A DNA stretch of 64,000 nt, from positions 1-64,000 of the forward strand of contig NZ_JACHHB010000001.1 in assembly GCF_014202575.1 (NCBI RefSeq), read 5' to 3'. Source of the stretch: Texcoconibacillus texcoconensis. GTDB taxonomy: Bacteria > Bacillota > Bacilli > Bacillales > Salisediminibacteriaceae. Below the pieces are notes generated by a model, which had not been told where the DNA came from, searched no databases, and saw nothing but the letters and a program-made list of their open reading frames with translations. Shown one piece after another: positions 43,476-52,495 of this stretch; position 1 is the first letter of the stretch; each line of letters opens with the position of its first letter. The position numbers and the translations under genes were made by a program.

Positions 43476-44000
43476 TAGCATCCTATTTAAAACTCACAAC
43501 TCACGACAAAAGTTGTGAGTTTCCTTGATAAGAAACAAAGGTAACTGTTTTAGAAGAAATTTTATAGCAATTTCACTTCAGTATTGATCTATTGTTCACC
43601 TTTTTGGATAGAACAATAGATCTTTTTCAATGTTTCAAGCTCGCCTGCAGTACTTCCCCTAAAATTTTTACACCCCTTAACGCATCATAGATGGCTCCCC
43701 CACAAGTAGATCAACTAATCCACCCGCATCACAAATCAAAGCACCTCGTCCTTCAGTCATTTGTAGATGATGTCCAACCTTTGAAACGAAAAAACATTTT
43801 TGAGTGATAAATTAAAATATTTTTACAACTTTCATTACTATTATAACCTCATTTTCATGGATCGTTTAACACTACGACTATCAGACTTAATGCATTCGCA
43901 AATTTTTCTGAAACTAACCACTTTACATATAGGGGAGGGGGTATTATAATGAGAATCACAATCATTACCAAATAATAATAATTCTAAAGGAGAGGTAGAA
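43476..44000. other. Gap with a hairpin and possible gene crumb
   Basis: A second hairpin (AAACTCACAACT/AGTTGTGAGTTT) lies at 43490-43522. On the minus strand about 35 codons at 43660-43770 read like a real protein fragment (GRGALICDAGGLVDLLVGEP) without start or context, perhaps a gene remnant. No intact gene is seen. Confidence 0.4.
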
Positions 44001-44663
44001 ATGGAAAACAACATTGAAATTCAAGAAAACGTAGTATCATTACCACGCATTGGAGATAAGGCTCCAAGTTTTGAAGCTGAAACAACACATGGGACACTTA
44101 AGTTGGAAGATTTCAGAGGTTCTTGGGTAGTTTTATTTTCTCACCCGGCTGATTTTACCCCTGTATGTACAACAGAGTTCATTGCTTTTCAGGAAATCCA
44201 AGATGATTTACGCGAGTTAAATACTGAGCTTTTGGGGTTAAGTGTTGATAGTGTTCACTCTCATATCGCTTGGGTTCGTAATGTGAAAGAAAAATTGGGT
44301 GTTGAACTTAAGTTTCCAATTATTGCTGACTTAAACAAAGACGTTGCTAAGAAATATGGCATGATTATGCCAAATGAAAGCACAACTGAAACATCACGTG
44401 CTGTCTTCGTGATTGATGACAAGCAAACTGTACGTTCAGTGATTTATTATCCATTGTCCACTGGTCGAAATATGGATGAAATTCTTCGTTTAATCAAGGC
44501 TCTTCAAACAAGTGATCAACATAGTGTAGCAACACCAGCAAACTGGTTACCAGGTGAAAAAGTCATCGTTCCTCCTCCGAAAACACAAGAAGAAGCGGAA
44601 GAACAGATAAATGACGATAGTATTGAATGTAAAGATTGGTATTTCTGCAAAAAACAACTTTAA
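44001..44663 (+). CDS. Peroxiredoxin, Prx6/AhpC-TSA type
   Basis: A 220-residue peroxiredoxin with peroxidatic Cys56 in DFTPVCTTEF and a C-terminal PANWLPGEKVIVPPP segment, typical of the Prx6-type subfamily. Two further cysteines near the end (Cys210 and Cys216, in ECKDWYFCKK) could resolve the disulfide. It reduces hydrogen and organic peroxides in the cytoplasm. The ATG follows AAAGGAGAGG. It is followed by a small winged-helix gene. Confidence 0.9.
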   Translation: MENNIEIQENVVSLPRIGDKAPSFEAETTHGTLKLEDFRGSWVVLFSHPADFTPVCTTEFIAFQEIQDDLRELNTELLGLSVDSVHSHIAWVRNVKEKLGVELKFPIIADLNKDVAKKYGMIMPNESTTETSRAVFVIDDKQTVRSVIYYPLSTGRNMDEILRLIKALQTSDQHSVATPANWLPGEKVIVPPPKTQEEAEEQINDDSIECKDWYFCKKQL

Positions 44664-44679
44664 AAAGAAGGTGATTAAG

Positions 44680-44910
44680 ATGTCTTGCATTAATAGTGAT
44701 GGTAAATTGACACAATCAGCTACGGCGTTATTAGAAGCGGTGCAGAACGATAAACACACACCTGAATCTTTAGCTAAAGAACTTGGTGTACCTTTGTTTA
44801 AAGTTCGTAGTTCTCTTAGAGATATGTCATCAATGGGGTTTGTTGAACAAATTGAAGATGCTTATGTAGTCAGTGAAGGTGGAAAAAAACTACTAAACAA
44901 AAATAAATAG
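44680..44910 (+). CDS. Small winged-helix protein
   Basis: A 76-residue protein with a MarR/Lrp-like helix-turn-helix (TPESLAKELGVPLFKVRSSLRDMSSMGFVEQIEDAYVVSEGG). AAGAAGGTGATTAAG precedes the ATG at 44680, so the longer frame from 44611 is not used. The gene follows the peroxiredoxin by 16 bp and is probably co-transcribed. It may regulate its own operon. Confidence 0.75.
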   Translation: MSCINSDGKLTQSATALLEAVQNDKHTPESLAKELGVPLFKVRSSLRDMSSMGFVEQIEDAYVVSEGGKKLLNKNK

Positions 44911-44968
44911 AAATCTCTAAAAGCACTTGTTTAGTAAGGTTGTAGGCTTAATCCGCCTGCAAAAAGAA

Positions 44969-44997
44969 TGGAATAGAGGACTGTCACCTCTATTCCA
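44969..44997. terminator. Bidirectional terminator between convergent genes
   Basis: TGGAATAGAGG and its exact complement flank a 7-base loop, with T-rich sequence on the plus side. Confidence 0.8.
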
Positions 44998-45010
44998 CTT
45001 TCTTTTCTTA

Positions 45011-46234
45011 TTATGTTTCATGAGTTTCTTTCATTCTTTTAACAATCATTACGCCTGCAATAAACGGTAAAAGTGCCACTAACCCAATTGCCCAATTCAC
45101 ATTAAGCATATCTGCTAATACACCGGCAAGCAATGCCCCAAACGCATAACCACTATCCCTCCAAAAACGGAATACCCCCATAGATGTTGCTCTCCAACTA
45201 GGATGTGCCACATCACTGATAGCAGCGGCAAATGTAGGATAAACCATTGCTGTCCCTAAACCTAAGATAATTGCACCAATAATCCATAACACATACACAT
45301 CGACCAATAAAATCCACCATAATGCGAGCGCTTGAGTCCACATTCCTATTGCGATTAACCACTTGCGACCAATGCGATCACTCAATGCACCCGTAAATAA
45401 TTGAAATAACCCCCAAGCAGCAGGATATACCGCTACAATAACACCAATTTGACTTACCGTTAATCCAGCTGAAATAAAAAAGAATGGAAACAGTCCCCAA
45501 GTCATTCCGTCTTTTAAATTCGTAGAAAGCCCTGCAAAACTGATACTCGATAAAGTTCCGTCCTTCCAAGTCGTTCTTTTAAAAACCTCTTTTGAACTCA
45601 AATTCTCCGTTACTTTTATCTTTTGTACTTCCATTTTCAAATGTTGGCTTGTGTCTTTGATAAATAAAGATAAAATAACCCCAATGGTAACGACTCCAAT
45701 ACCAATATAAAATGGCTCAGGACGCAAGCCATATGTAGCAGAAACATACCCAGAAATCGCTGCCATTGAAGCTACACCGATATAACCAGCAAACTCATTT
45801 AATCCAACTGCTAAACCTCTTTGGTTACTTTTCGCTAAGTCAATTTTCATATTTAATGTCATCGACCATGTTAAACCTTGATTGATTCCTAGTAAAACAT
45901 TTGCAAAAACGATAATCCACCAAGCGTGAGCAAAGATAACTAATATAGGGACGAACAAGCCGATTATCCAACCTAATAATAATACTTGTTTTCTACCAAT
46001 ACGGTCGGCAATATGTCCAGCAAAATAGTTAACAACTGCTTTGGAGAATCCAAAACTGATAATAAAAGATAAAGCGGCACTCATTGAAGTCAGACCAAAA
46101 TGCTCTTCACCTATAATTGGGAGAATCGTTCTTTCTAGTCCGACCATAAACCCAACAAATAAGTTAATTACAACTAACATTGAAAATAACATGAGATTTT
46201 GTTTGATACCTATTTGTATTGAATTGGAATTCAT
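45011..46234 (-). CDS. MFS transporter
   Basis: A 407-residue major facilitator with twelve membrane segments and the motif DRIGRKQVLLLGW after helix 2, repeated as DRIGRKWLIAIG in the second half. The ATG follows AAGGGGGG. It is the last gene of a block with an ArsR-rhodanese regulator and a broken persulfide-dioxygenase-like gene, so it may move a sulfur compound, but this is inference. Confidence 0.85.
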   Translation of the reverse strand: MNSNSIQIGIKQNLMLFSMLVVINLFVGFMVGLERTILPIIGEEHFGLTSMSAALSFIISFGFSKAVVNYFAGHIADRIGRKQVLLLGWIIGLFVPILVIFAHAWWIIVFANVLLGINQGLTWSMTLNMKIDLAKSNQRGLAVGLNEFAGYIGVASMAAISGYVSATYGLRPEPFYIGIGVVTIGVILSLFIKDTSQHLKMEVQKIKVTENLSSKEVFKRTTWKDGTLSSISFAGLSTNLKDGMTWGLFPFFFISAGLTVSQIGVIVAVYPAAWGLFQLFTGALSDRIGRKWLIAIGMWTQALALWWILLVDVYVLWIIGAIILGLGTAMVYPTFAAAISDVAHPSWRATSMGVFRFWRDSGYAFGALLAGVLADMLNVNWAIGLVALLPFIAGVMIVKRMKETHET

Positions 46235-46321
46235 TGTGGTATCCCCCCTTATTAAGAAAGACCCTAAAATTCTTAGGATCTAATGTTCTTTGATTTGTTG
46301 TTCTCATTCTCAAAAAAACTT

Positions 46322-46523
46322 CTAGTTTTGGTAAAACATCCTCTGTCTAGAATTGAATAAATCAGTAGTTCGCTCTTCTAGTGATGTTGCAAGCTCCGTT
46401 CTTCCTACATCACCGACCATAAGGACGTCACTTGTTAACATAAACCAAGGGTCATCTCCTCTTGTTCGATCTGTAACAACACTGCCACAACGGGATTAGT
46501 GTGTAAAAACTGTCTAAAAATCA
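46322..46523 (-). pseudogene. Persulfide dioxygenase-like MBL hydrolase remnant
   Basis: The frame opens MIFRQFLHTNPVVA, the typical start of MBL-fold persulfide dioxygenases, behind GAGGAGG. It then changes frame to VVTDRTRGDDPWFML-TSDVLMVGDVGRTEL and ends shortly after. About 100 residues of the middle, including the HxHxDH metal motif, have been deleted, and the C-terminal half is missing. The remnant lies between the ArsR-rhodanese regulator and the MFS gene, the natural partners of such an enzyme. Confidence 0.75.
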
Positions 46524-46539
46524 TCTTACCTCCTCAAAT

Positions 46540-47193
46540 TTAATTATTTTGATTGATTTGTTTCCAATCGTGAACACTAGCTTCTAATAAATAAGCTGTG
46601 TAACCTTGTTCTTTTAGATATTCCACAGCTTCCGTTGCATAGACACAATGTGGTCCCCGACAATAAGCAATAACTTTTTTATCCTTTGAAAGTGACGAGA
46701 TCATTTCTTTTAATTCAGTTATTGGAATCGATTTTGCTCCTGGGATATGACCAGCTTCATACTCCCTACTTGGGCGAACATCAATCAATTCTGTCATTTC
46801 ACCTTCAAGAAACGTTGGGAGATCTTCAATAGACAAAGCTTCTATTTTATATGGCTTGGATATATAGTCCAATCTTGTAAGTTTTACCTCGACCATCTGC
46901 GTTTCCGTAAGTGCTTTAATACTTGAAAGAATGTCACAAATACTATCGTCGACTAATTCATAGATGATGAAGTTTTTTTCTTTTTTAAACGTTACCAACC
47001 TAGATTCCAATAATGATTGAAGATGTTTTGACGTATTGGCAACACTCATACTCGTTTCCTTTGCTAAAACCTCAACTGTTTTAGGACTTTGTGATAGTAA
47101 ATCCAGTAATTCAAAGCGCTTCGGACTAGAAAAAGCCTTACTAACTTTTGAAAAATGATTATATATAAAATCTTTAAACTCCCTCGACTCCAT
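46540..47193 (-). CDS. ArsR-family regulator fused to a rhodanese domain
   Basis: A 217-residue fusion: an ArsR winged helix (about residues 10-80, VLAKETSMSVANTSKHLQSLLESRLV) joined to a rhodanese (about 115-213) with active-site Cys178 in YCRGPHCVYA. Such proteins sense sulfide or persulfide and control sulfur oxidation genes. ATG at 47193 follows AAGAGGTG. An operator-like palindrome lies just upstream, and the remnant of a persulfide dioxygenase lies just downstream. Confidence 0.85.
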   Translation of the reverse strand: MESREFKDFIYNHFSKVSKAFSSPKRFELLDLLSQSPKTVEVLAKETSMSVANTSKHLQSLLESRLVTFKKEKNFIIYELVDDSICDILSSIKALTETQMVEVKLTRLDYISKPYKIEALSIEDLPTFLEGEMTELIDVRPSREYEAGHIPGAKSIPITELKEMISSLSKDKKVIAYCRGPHCVYATEAVEYLKEQGYTAYLLEASVHDWKQINQNN

Positions 47194-47210
47194 TTGTTCA
47201 CCTCTTACCA

Positions 47211-47237
47211 ATTCAACTATTCAACTTATTAGTTGAA
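47211..47237. promoter_or_regulatory. ArsR-type operator
   Basis: TTCAACT-tatt-AGTTGAA (47220-47237) is a perfect palindrome, with a further half-site ATTCAACT at 47211. It lies 18-44 bp before the regulator start and is the likely autoregulatory site. The rest up to 47546 shows no gene. Confidence 0.7.
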
Positions 47238-47546
47238 TTATAAAGCGGTACGTGTTTATTTGCAAACATTTGTTTTCAGATTTTTAGAATAGTTTGTTCA
47301 GTTCATTAAAATTCTTAATAACAAAAGAGCCTTTCAATCTCTGAAAGACTCATAACTCTCTATAACATCTATTCTTAATCAGTTCCTTACGAGTAATATC
47401 TACACACACTAACATCGCTTGAGTGGTCGTAGACCTATGAATTGTTATTGGTATGAAGAGGCATGGTATCATGCCTCGGCTCTAACAATTAGTGCCTCCT
47501 TTCTAAAATCTTCAATTAATTTATAGTTTACTGGAAATAAACACAC

Positions 47547-48416
47547 TCAGTCAGACTGCTTCACACTAAGTACAGTGACCGTAACCAGAATGAGTACCAT
47601 TCCCAAGAGTTGAATGGTGGTCAAATGATCTCCTAGAAGCAGAACGCCAAATAATGATGCTGTCACCGGCTCTACCATAGCGACCATCGAAGCAGTTGTC
47701 GGGGTAGTCCGCCGAATGCCAATCACATAAAATATAAATGAAATTCCAGCCCCCACGATTCCTAATAGAAGAAACCACCCTATGTCGCTTGACGTCACCA
47801 CACGAGCTGTTTCTTCATTGTCTGCAAAAAGAAAAAGGATGAGACAAAATGAAAAAAAGGCGATCGTTAAGCTGGTTTGCGGTTTTCCGATAGAAGAAGC
47901 ATTTTTAAATCCAAATATAAACAATGCATAGGAAAGGCCTGCAGCAAGCCCAGCTGCCGCCCCTAGAAAACTCACTGAAATCGTATCGGAATTGTAGGCA
48001 CCTGTAAGCAGGATAATTCCCATAAGTACCCCAGAAATACAGCCCCATTTAAACCAAGTCGAACGCTCTATTCGTAATAAAAAGGAGATTAAAAGGACGA
48101 ACACAGGTGCGGTGTACATTAAGGTAGCGGCAACAGCAATGCTTGACGCTTGGATACTGAGAAAATAAAAAGTAAAATTTCCTGCAACACCAACACCTGC
48201 CAATAGCGACCATATGTATAAACGAGGAGAAAAGATCCAATTTTGTTTAAAGCGGAAGAGATACCACGCAATAAAACATATAAAAGCAATAGCCCCCCGG
48301 TAAAAGGAAATCACAATAGGGTCCCAGCCCTTATCCATTAAAATATCTCCAATTCCACCACTAATGCCCCAGCATATAGCGGCTAGCATAACTAAACCTA
48401 CACCTGAAATTTTCAT
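47547..48416 (-). CDS. EamA/DMT family transporter
   Basis: A 289-residue exporter of the drug/metabolite transporter superfamily with ten membrane helices in two EamA repeats (GGIGDILMDKGWDPIVISFYRG and a second half ending VTVLSVKQSD). The family exports amino acids and other metabolites; the substrate is unknown. ATG at 48416 follows AGGAGG. Confidence 0.85.
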   Translation of the reverse strand: MKISGVGLVMLAAICWGISGGIGDILMDKGWDPIVISFYRGAIAFICFIAWYLFRFKQNWIFSPRLYIWSLLAGVGVAGNFTFYFLSIQASSIAVAATLMYTAPVFVLLISFLLRIERSTWFKWGCISGVLMGIILLTGAYNSDTISVSFLGAAAGLAAGLSYALFIFGFKNASSIGKPQTSLTIAFFSFCLILFLFADNEETARVVTSSDIGWFLLLGIVGAGISFIFYVIGIRRTTPTTASMVAMVEPVTASLFGVLLLGDHLTTIQLLGMVLILVTVTVLSVKQSD

Positions 48417-48614
48417 CGCGTTCCTCCTAAAGTTAAGTAATGTACGGATTTTGATCACGACGTGACCTTAATTACGTAAATTTAAGGACCAAACAATTCT
48501 CTTCACGCTCCTAATCAAACATATGTTTTAAAAGGCTCTTTTCGTAAACTTTGTTGTTTTTGATAAAATCGGAGGAAAGATAGGTGGCGTCGCGTTCACT
48601 TTTTCGGTCGCTCC

Positions 48615-48793
48615 GGACATTGATTCCGTTATTTACTTGAAAAAGGGTCATTTGGGGCTTTTTACGGACATGAGTTCCGCTATTTGTAAAAAATCACCTA
48701 TCATTACCTCTAAAAGAGAAGATTAACGGAACATATGTCCGTCCGACCTCCAAAAATGGCATATTTGGCTGAAATAACGGAACGTATGTCCGC
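48615..48793. repeat. Dispersed intergenic repeat, copy 3 of 3
   Basis: Almost the same as the copy at 25420: GGACATTGATTCCGTTATTT, GGACATGAGTTCCGCTATTTG, TTAACGGAACATATGTCCGT and TAACGGAACGTATGTCCGCG. The order is forward, forward, inverted, inverted and the length is 179 bp. Confidence 0.85.
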
Positions 48794-49117
48794 GAGCCAC
48801 GAGCCATATTCACCTTTTGCATATCTGAGTATGGACTAATACTTAAAAAGCAACAATCTTTTAGAAAACTGCTTTTTAAAAAAGGGTATTAACGGTCATT
48901 CCTTTAAATTTTTATAACCCAAACTTAAACCTAACACAGCTCGCATACAATATGAAAGGATAATATCCTCTAACAGGTTAAATGAAACAACAATCGGTAT
49001 TTTCTAAGTTAAATTGAATCATAAAAGGTATAACAATCTATGTATATTTGACCAGCAAGAAGAAGTTCATCAAGATTAGCAGGTGAGAAAATCAAACGTG
49101 CTGAATAATTATAGGTG

Positions 49118-49350
49118 TGGAAAATAACAACACTGAACTCGGAGAGGTAGCGGAAAAGAAGAATCAAATGGTCTACATGCTTGAAAATGAGCAGGTCATT
49201 AATAATATTGACAAACCTAAAACAAGAACTTCGGCAATATCTGAACTTTGACGAATTGACATTTAAAAACTTGCATCGTCTCATTAATCGAATCAATGTA
49301 TGAGAAGACGGCACACCGGTCATAATTCATTATATGTTTGCTTCTTGCTA
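49118..49350 (+). pseudogene. Serine recombinase C-terminal remnant 1
   Basis: Two plus-strand frames join to a typical large serine recombinase tail: KKNQMVYMLENEQVINNID, then after a frameshift ELRQYLNFDELTFKNLHRLI and NRINV-TGA-EDGTPVIIHY. The TGA stands where Lys or similar is normal (compare RIDVKKDGTPIIKY in the 62.6-kb remnant). The front of the gene is gone. The DNA between 48794 and 49117 shows no intact gene. Confidence 0.65.
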
Positions 49351-49571
49351 ACATTTAAAGTAGCAGAATAAGTAGAATCAAGATTTCCCTCCCTCCACTT
49401 AGCCTTCGAAGAAGAGGGATGTGGTCCAAAAGAATGCCTTTTATCGTGATTAACTTTGAGTTTCAGTTTCTTTTTAATGAAGCTGGTTATGTCTACTATC
49501 AGCTTTTTACTGAACCTTCATTGTAATGCTTATGTCTCTTAAGAAACCAGCCATCTCTTAATAATAAAGTA

Positions 49572-49594
49572 GGTCCAGAATAATACTCTGGACC
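49572..49594 (-). terminator. Terminator of the CotF-like gene
   Basis: GGTCCAGA and TCTGGACC form an 8-bp stem directly after the stop at 49603, with a T-rich tail on the minus strand. Confidence 0.65.
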
Positions 49595-49602
49595 CGCCAT
49601 TT

Positions 49603-50232
49603 TTAATGGCTTATATTTGAAGCTTTTGTATAGCTGCTTAGCATTAGGTTCATGTCTTGTTGCATTAATTGAGGAACCTGGTAGTAACCGTGTTTGTTTT
49701 GATACAGGAATATTTCATAGCTTAATTCAATGAAGTTCGGAACGCTATCGGCTATGACACGTCTTAGGACTGGGTTTGTCATTTCTAGTGCTGTCATGGC
49801 TAAAAGTGTGGATAAGGATTTAGTATTCCCTAACATATATGCAGAAAGACCTTGATCAGAAAGCTCGTTTACAGACGTATTTGGTTTTTTCGGCTGACTT
49901 GGTTCCACACCATAAACAACATCATTATTTTGTGTCATTTTATATTGTTGTGTTGGAATTGTTGGATCTTGTCCTGTAGAGAAAGCTTCTACCATTGTAT
50001 TGTACGTTTGTGTCACAAACGCAGCTTGACGCTGATTAATATCTTTAAGTTCGGGATCCTGAATATGCTGTTCATACATTTGATATTGATCAAGCAAACT
50101 AATGAATCCTGCTAGCACTTCGTGAGCATCAAAGATTTCATGACCACCGTGATTATTAGAATGTGAAGTAGGATTTGGCTGCATATTCGGGGACATTTGT
50201 TGTCCCGATTGATTTGTGTTTTGGTTTTGCAT
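49603..50232 (-). CDS. CotF-like spore coat protein
   Basis: A 209-residue protein with a Gln/Asn-rich head (about residues 1-30) and a helical CotF-family body: FDAHEVLAGFISLLDQYQMYEQHIQD..., ending in the aromatic tail NKHGYYQVPQLMQQDM. CotF relatives belong to the spore coat. The ATG follows AGGAGG. This is one of the signs that the organism forms spores. Confidence 0.85.
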   Translation of the reverse strand: MQNQNTNQSGQQMSPNMQPNPTSHSNNHGGHEIFDAHEVLAGFISLLDQYQMYEQHIQDPELKDINQRQAAFVTQTYNTMVEAFSTGQDPTIPTQQYKMTQNNDVVYGVEPSQPKKPNTSVNELSDQGLSAYMLGNTKSLSTLLAMTALEMTNPVLRRVIADSVPNFIELSYEIFLYQNKHGYYQVPQLMQQDMNLMLSSYTKASNISH

Positions 50233-50421
50233 TAAATTCCCTCCTGTTTAGCTATAACTTCATCACTATAATTTCCACTTTGTATACATTCATGTATGCA
50301 GTTATTGATTTTTATTAATTCTATTTTCAGCTTTATATGTTAAACCTTTTTATCATAAATGCATCGCATATGGTAACGAATATAAAGTAGGTATTATATT
50401 ATGGAAGGCAGGTTATAAACC

Positions 50422-51369
50422 ATGTTGTCATTCAAACCAAGTTGCTGGTCAGAGCATGAGGAACTTGAAGTTGTTTTGCTTTGCTCACCATCTTGTTTAG
50501 ATATTCCAGATTTGAAAACAGCAGAATATGTTCAATGGAATGGTCCTGTTAATCAATCCAGAGCACATGAGAATTTTGCTGAGCTTAAGGATGCTCTTGA
50601 AGAAGCTGGTACAAAAGTGATTGACTATTCAGAGGAGTTAACAGAGAAAGAGAACGAGTTAAGTAAACAGCTTATTAATCGCTTCTTCGTTCGAGACCTG
50701 GCCTGTGTGTTTGGAGATATTATTATCCCTGGAGAAGCCAGTGCTTCAATGAGGAGACCGGAGTATGTTCAATCACACTTACTTTTTAAGAAATGGTTTC
50801 CAGAGCAATTTTTAATTAATGAAAATAATGATCTAAAGGCATTGGAGTTTGGGGATGTTCTTGTTTTAAACCGGGACGCTGTGTTTATTAATGTCGGTAT
50901 GAGGACTAGTGTGTCAAGCGTAGAGAAGATTAAGGACAGATTATTTCATTCTGGTTTTTCTGAAATTGGTATCATCGACTTACCTCATCGTTCTGATACA
51001 TTTCATATAGACATGAACTGCAATGTCGCAAACAAAGACCTTGTCATATCCAAAAGCTTTTTGCGTTATTTTCCAGTAAATGTACTAACTGAAAAAGACT
51101 CCCGTTATGAAATGCCAGAGCAATTTCTAAACCGTCACGGATTTGAGGTCTATTGGATAAAGGAATATAAATCAATCCCTGACCTTAATTTCCTTAATAT
51201 CAATCCTGAAACATTGTTAATTAGTAAGCAAGCACATAAACAAATGATTAAAAATCACCCAAAATTGAAAAATAAAAAAATCATTGAAGTAGAAGTCACA
51301 GAGTTAGAAAAATCAGGTGGCGGGATACGTTGTATGACATTGCCATTAAGGCGTAAACCTGTAAACTAA
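50422..51369 (+). CDS. Arginine deiminase/DDAH-like amidinotransferase-fold enzyme
   Basis: A 315-residue guanidine-modifying-superfamily protein. Catalytic elements visible are VNQSRAHENFAEL and FVRDLACVFGD near the front, the His in TFHIDMNCN, and the nucleophilic Cys304 in GGGIRCMTLPLRR at the end. Relatives hydrolyse arginine or dimethylarginine to citrulline, or transfer the amidino group. The ATG follows GGAAGGC. It converges with a YqcI/YcgG-family gene. The exact substrate cannot be called. Confidence 0.85.
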   Translation: MLSFKPSCWSEHEELEVVLLCSPSCLDIPDLKTAEYVQWNGPVNQSRAHENFAELKDALEEAGTKVIDYSEELTEKENELSKQLINRFFVRDLACVFGDIIIPGEASASMRRPEYVQSHLLFKKWFPEQFLINENNDLKALEFGDVLVLNRDAVFINVGMRTSVSSVEKIKDRLFHSGFSEIGIIDLPHRSDTFHIDMNCNVANKDLVISKSFLRYFPVNVLTEKDSRYEMPEQFLNRHGFEVYWIKEYKSIPDLNFLNINPETLLISKQAHKQMIKNHPKLKNKKIIEVEVTELEKSGGGIRCMTLPLRRKPVN

Positions 51370-51467
51370 TACAATGTATTAGTTTAATAATTAGCAGACT
51401 CACTTTTTTGAGCCTGCTTCTTCATAATGGAAATCGACACAACAAAAGAAACCTTACTAAGCGCATC

Positions 51468-52229
51468 TCATTTCAAGAATTTAGAAACCTTGTTTTTCAT
51501 ACGAGTAAAAGGACATTTAGAAGGGCTACTATCATCGTCACTTATAAAATATTGTTTCCATTCGTTATTATCTTCTTCACCATACCATTTTAAGTCAGGA
51601 TGGACCGAAATTCCGTCATATTCTAAAAGACGTTTACGAATCTGTTCTTTCATTTTACGACCAAATACTGTGGAGTCATTAATTTCATTAAACACCCAAC
51701 GTGGTTGAAATGCTAACAACAGGCATGGAAATTGTCGGCTTTTACGAACTTCATGTGCAGGTGTAGCACAAAAAACAAAGTAAGCTTCTCCATTAAAACA
51801 AAATTCCCATTTATGGTCTGATGGATCGGATGGAATATCTTCTGGCCATTCTTTGGGATCAAATGACGTGACATTATTTATTACCGTCCAAAACAATTCT
51901 CGATAGTCCTCAACATCATATCTTTCTACCATGTCTTTAGGTGTTTCTACAAACACAACTAAGGAAGCATAGTTCCCTGTATCACGAGAAATGGATCCAT
52001 ATTCTTCCAATGCATTTACGAGCTCCTCTGCTGAACTTTCTTCACGAGGGTCACTTATAAAACTGAAGCGAAGATTATTTGTTAAAAATCCGTGCCTTCC
52101 GGGAACGCAAGGATACGTATTTTCATCATCAGCAATGGTGGAAGAAAAAGATCGAAAAGCTTCTTGCTTCCATGAAGAAAGTGTTTTCAGTTCTTCGTCT
52201 AGCCATTCTTTATCAAAAAGTACTGACAC
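51468..52229 (-). CDS. YqcI/YcgG family protein
   Basis: A 253-residue protein of the YqcI/YcgG family (FPCLLLAFQPRWVFNEIN, EWKQYFISDDDSSPSKCPF). The family includes GntA, a heme-dependent enzyme that hydroxylates a guanidino nitrogen; most Bacillus members are uncharacterised. The start is GTG behind GGAGGAGGG. It is convergent with an arginine-deiminase-like gene, so both may act on guanidino compounds. Confidence 0.8.
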   Translation of the reverse strand: MSVLFDKEWLDEELKTLSSWKQEAFRSFSSTIADDENTYPCVPGRHGFLTNNLRFSFISDPREESSAEELVNALEEYGSISRDTGNYASLVVFVETPKDMVERYDVEDYRELFWTVINNVTSFDPKEWPEDIPSDPSDHKWEFCFNGEAYFVFCATPAHEVRKSRQFPCLLLAFQPRWVFNEINDSTVFGRKMKEQIRKRLLEYDGISVHPDLKWYGEEDNNEWKQYFISDDDSSPSKCPFTRMKNKVSKFLK

Positions 52230-52387
52230 TTTTGTACCCTCCTCCTTACTTTACAACAACAAGATATTAAAGAGTGGAGGAACAGGTGTCTGTCTAGTCG
52301 ATTAAAACGCTATAAAATCATTTGCTGAGAAGTACAAATTTTAGAGTACCTTTCTTTTAGTAAAATGATTGTATTTATAATTTGGAA

Positions 52388-52396
52388 CTACCATTG
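52388..52396. repeat. IS256 target duplication, left
   Basis: CTACCATTG, identical to 53779-53787, directly abuts the left end. Confidence 0.8.
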
Positions 52397-52495
52397 GATG
52401 ACGTAAAATAGTTTGTGTAATAGATTGAGATAAAAAAAAGGTAGGGTATCCTCAGAGTTAACGACCAAATCAACTTGAGAGGAGATGCCCTACCT

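Noticed and set aside
49297-49304. A second in-frame TGA (NRINV-TGA-EDGTP) as another selenocysteine site
   Set aside because: It lies in a recombinase fragment that is also frameshifted and lacks its front; relatives have Lys here, not Cys, and no hairpin follows.
49009-49323. A 104-codon minus-strand frame
   Set aside because: It is antisense to the serine recombinase remnant, whose plus-strand motifs are recognisable.
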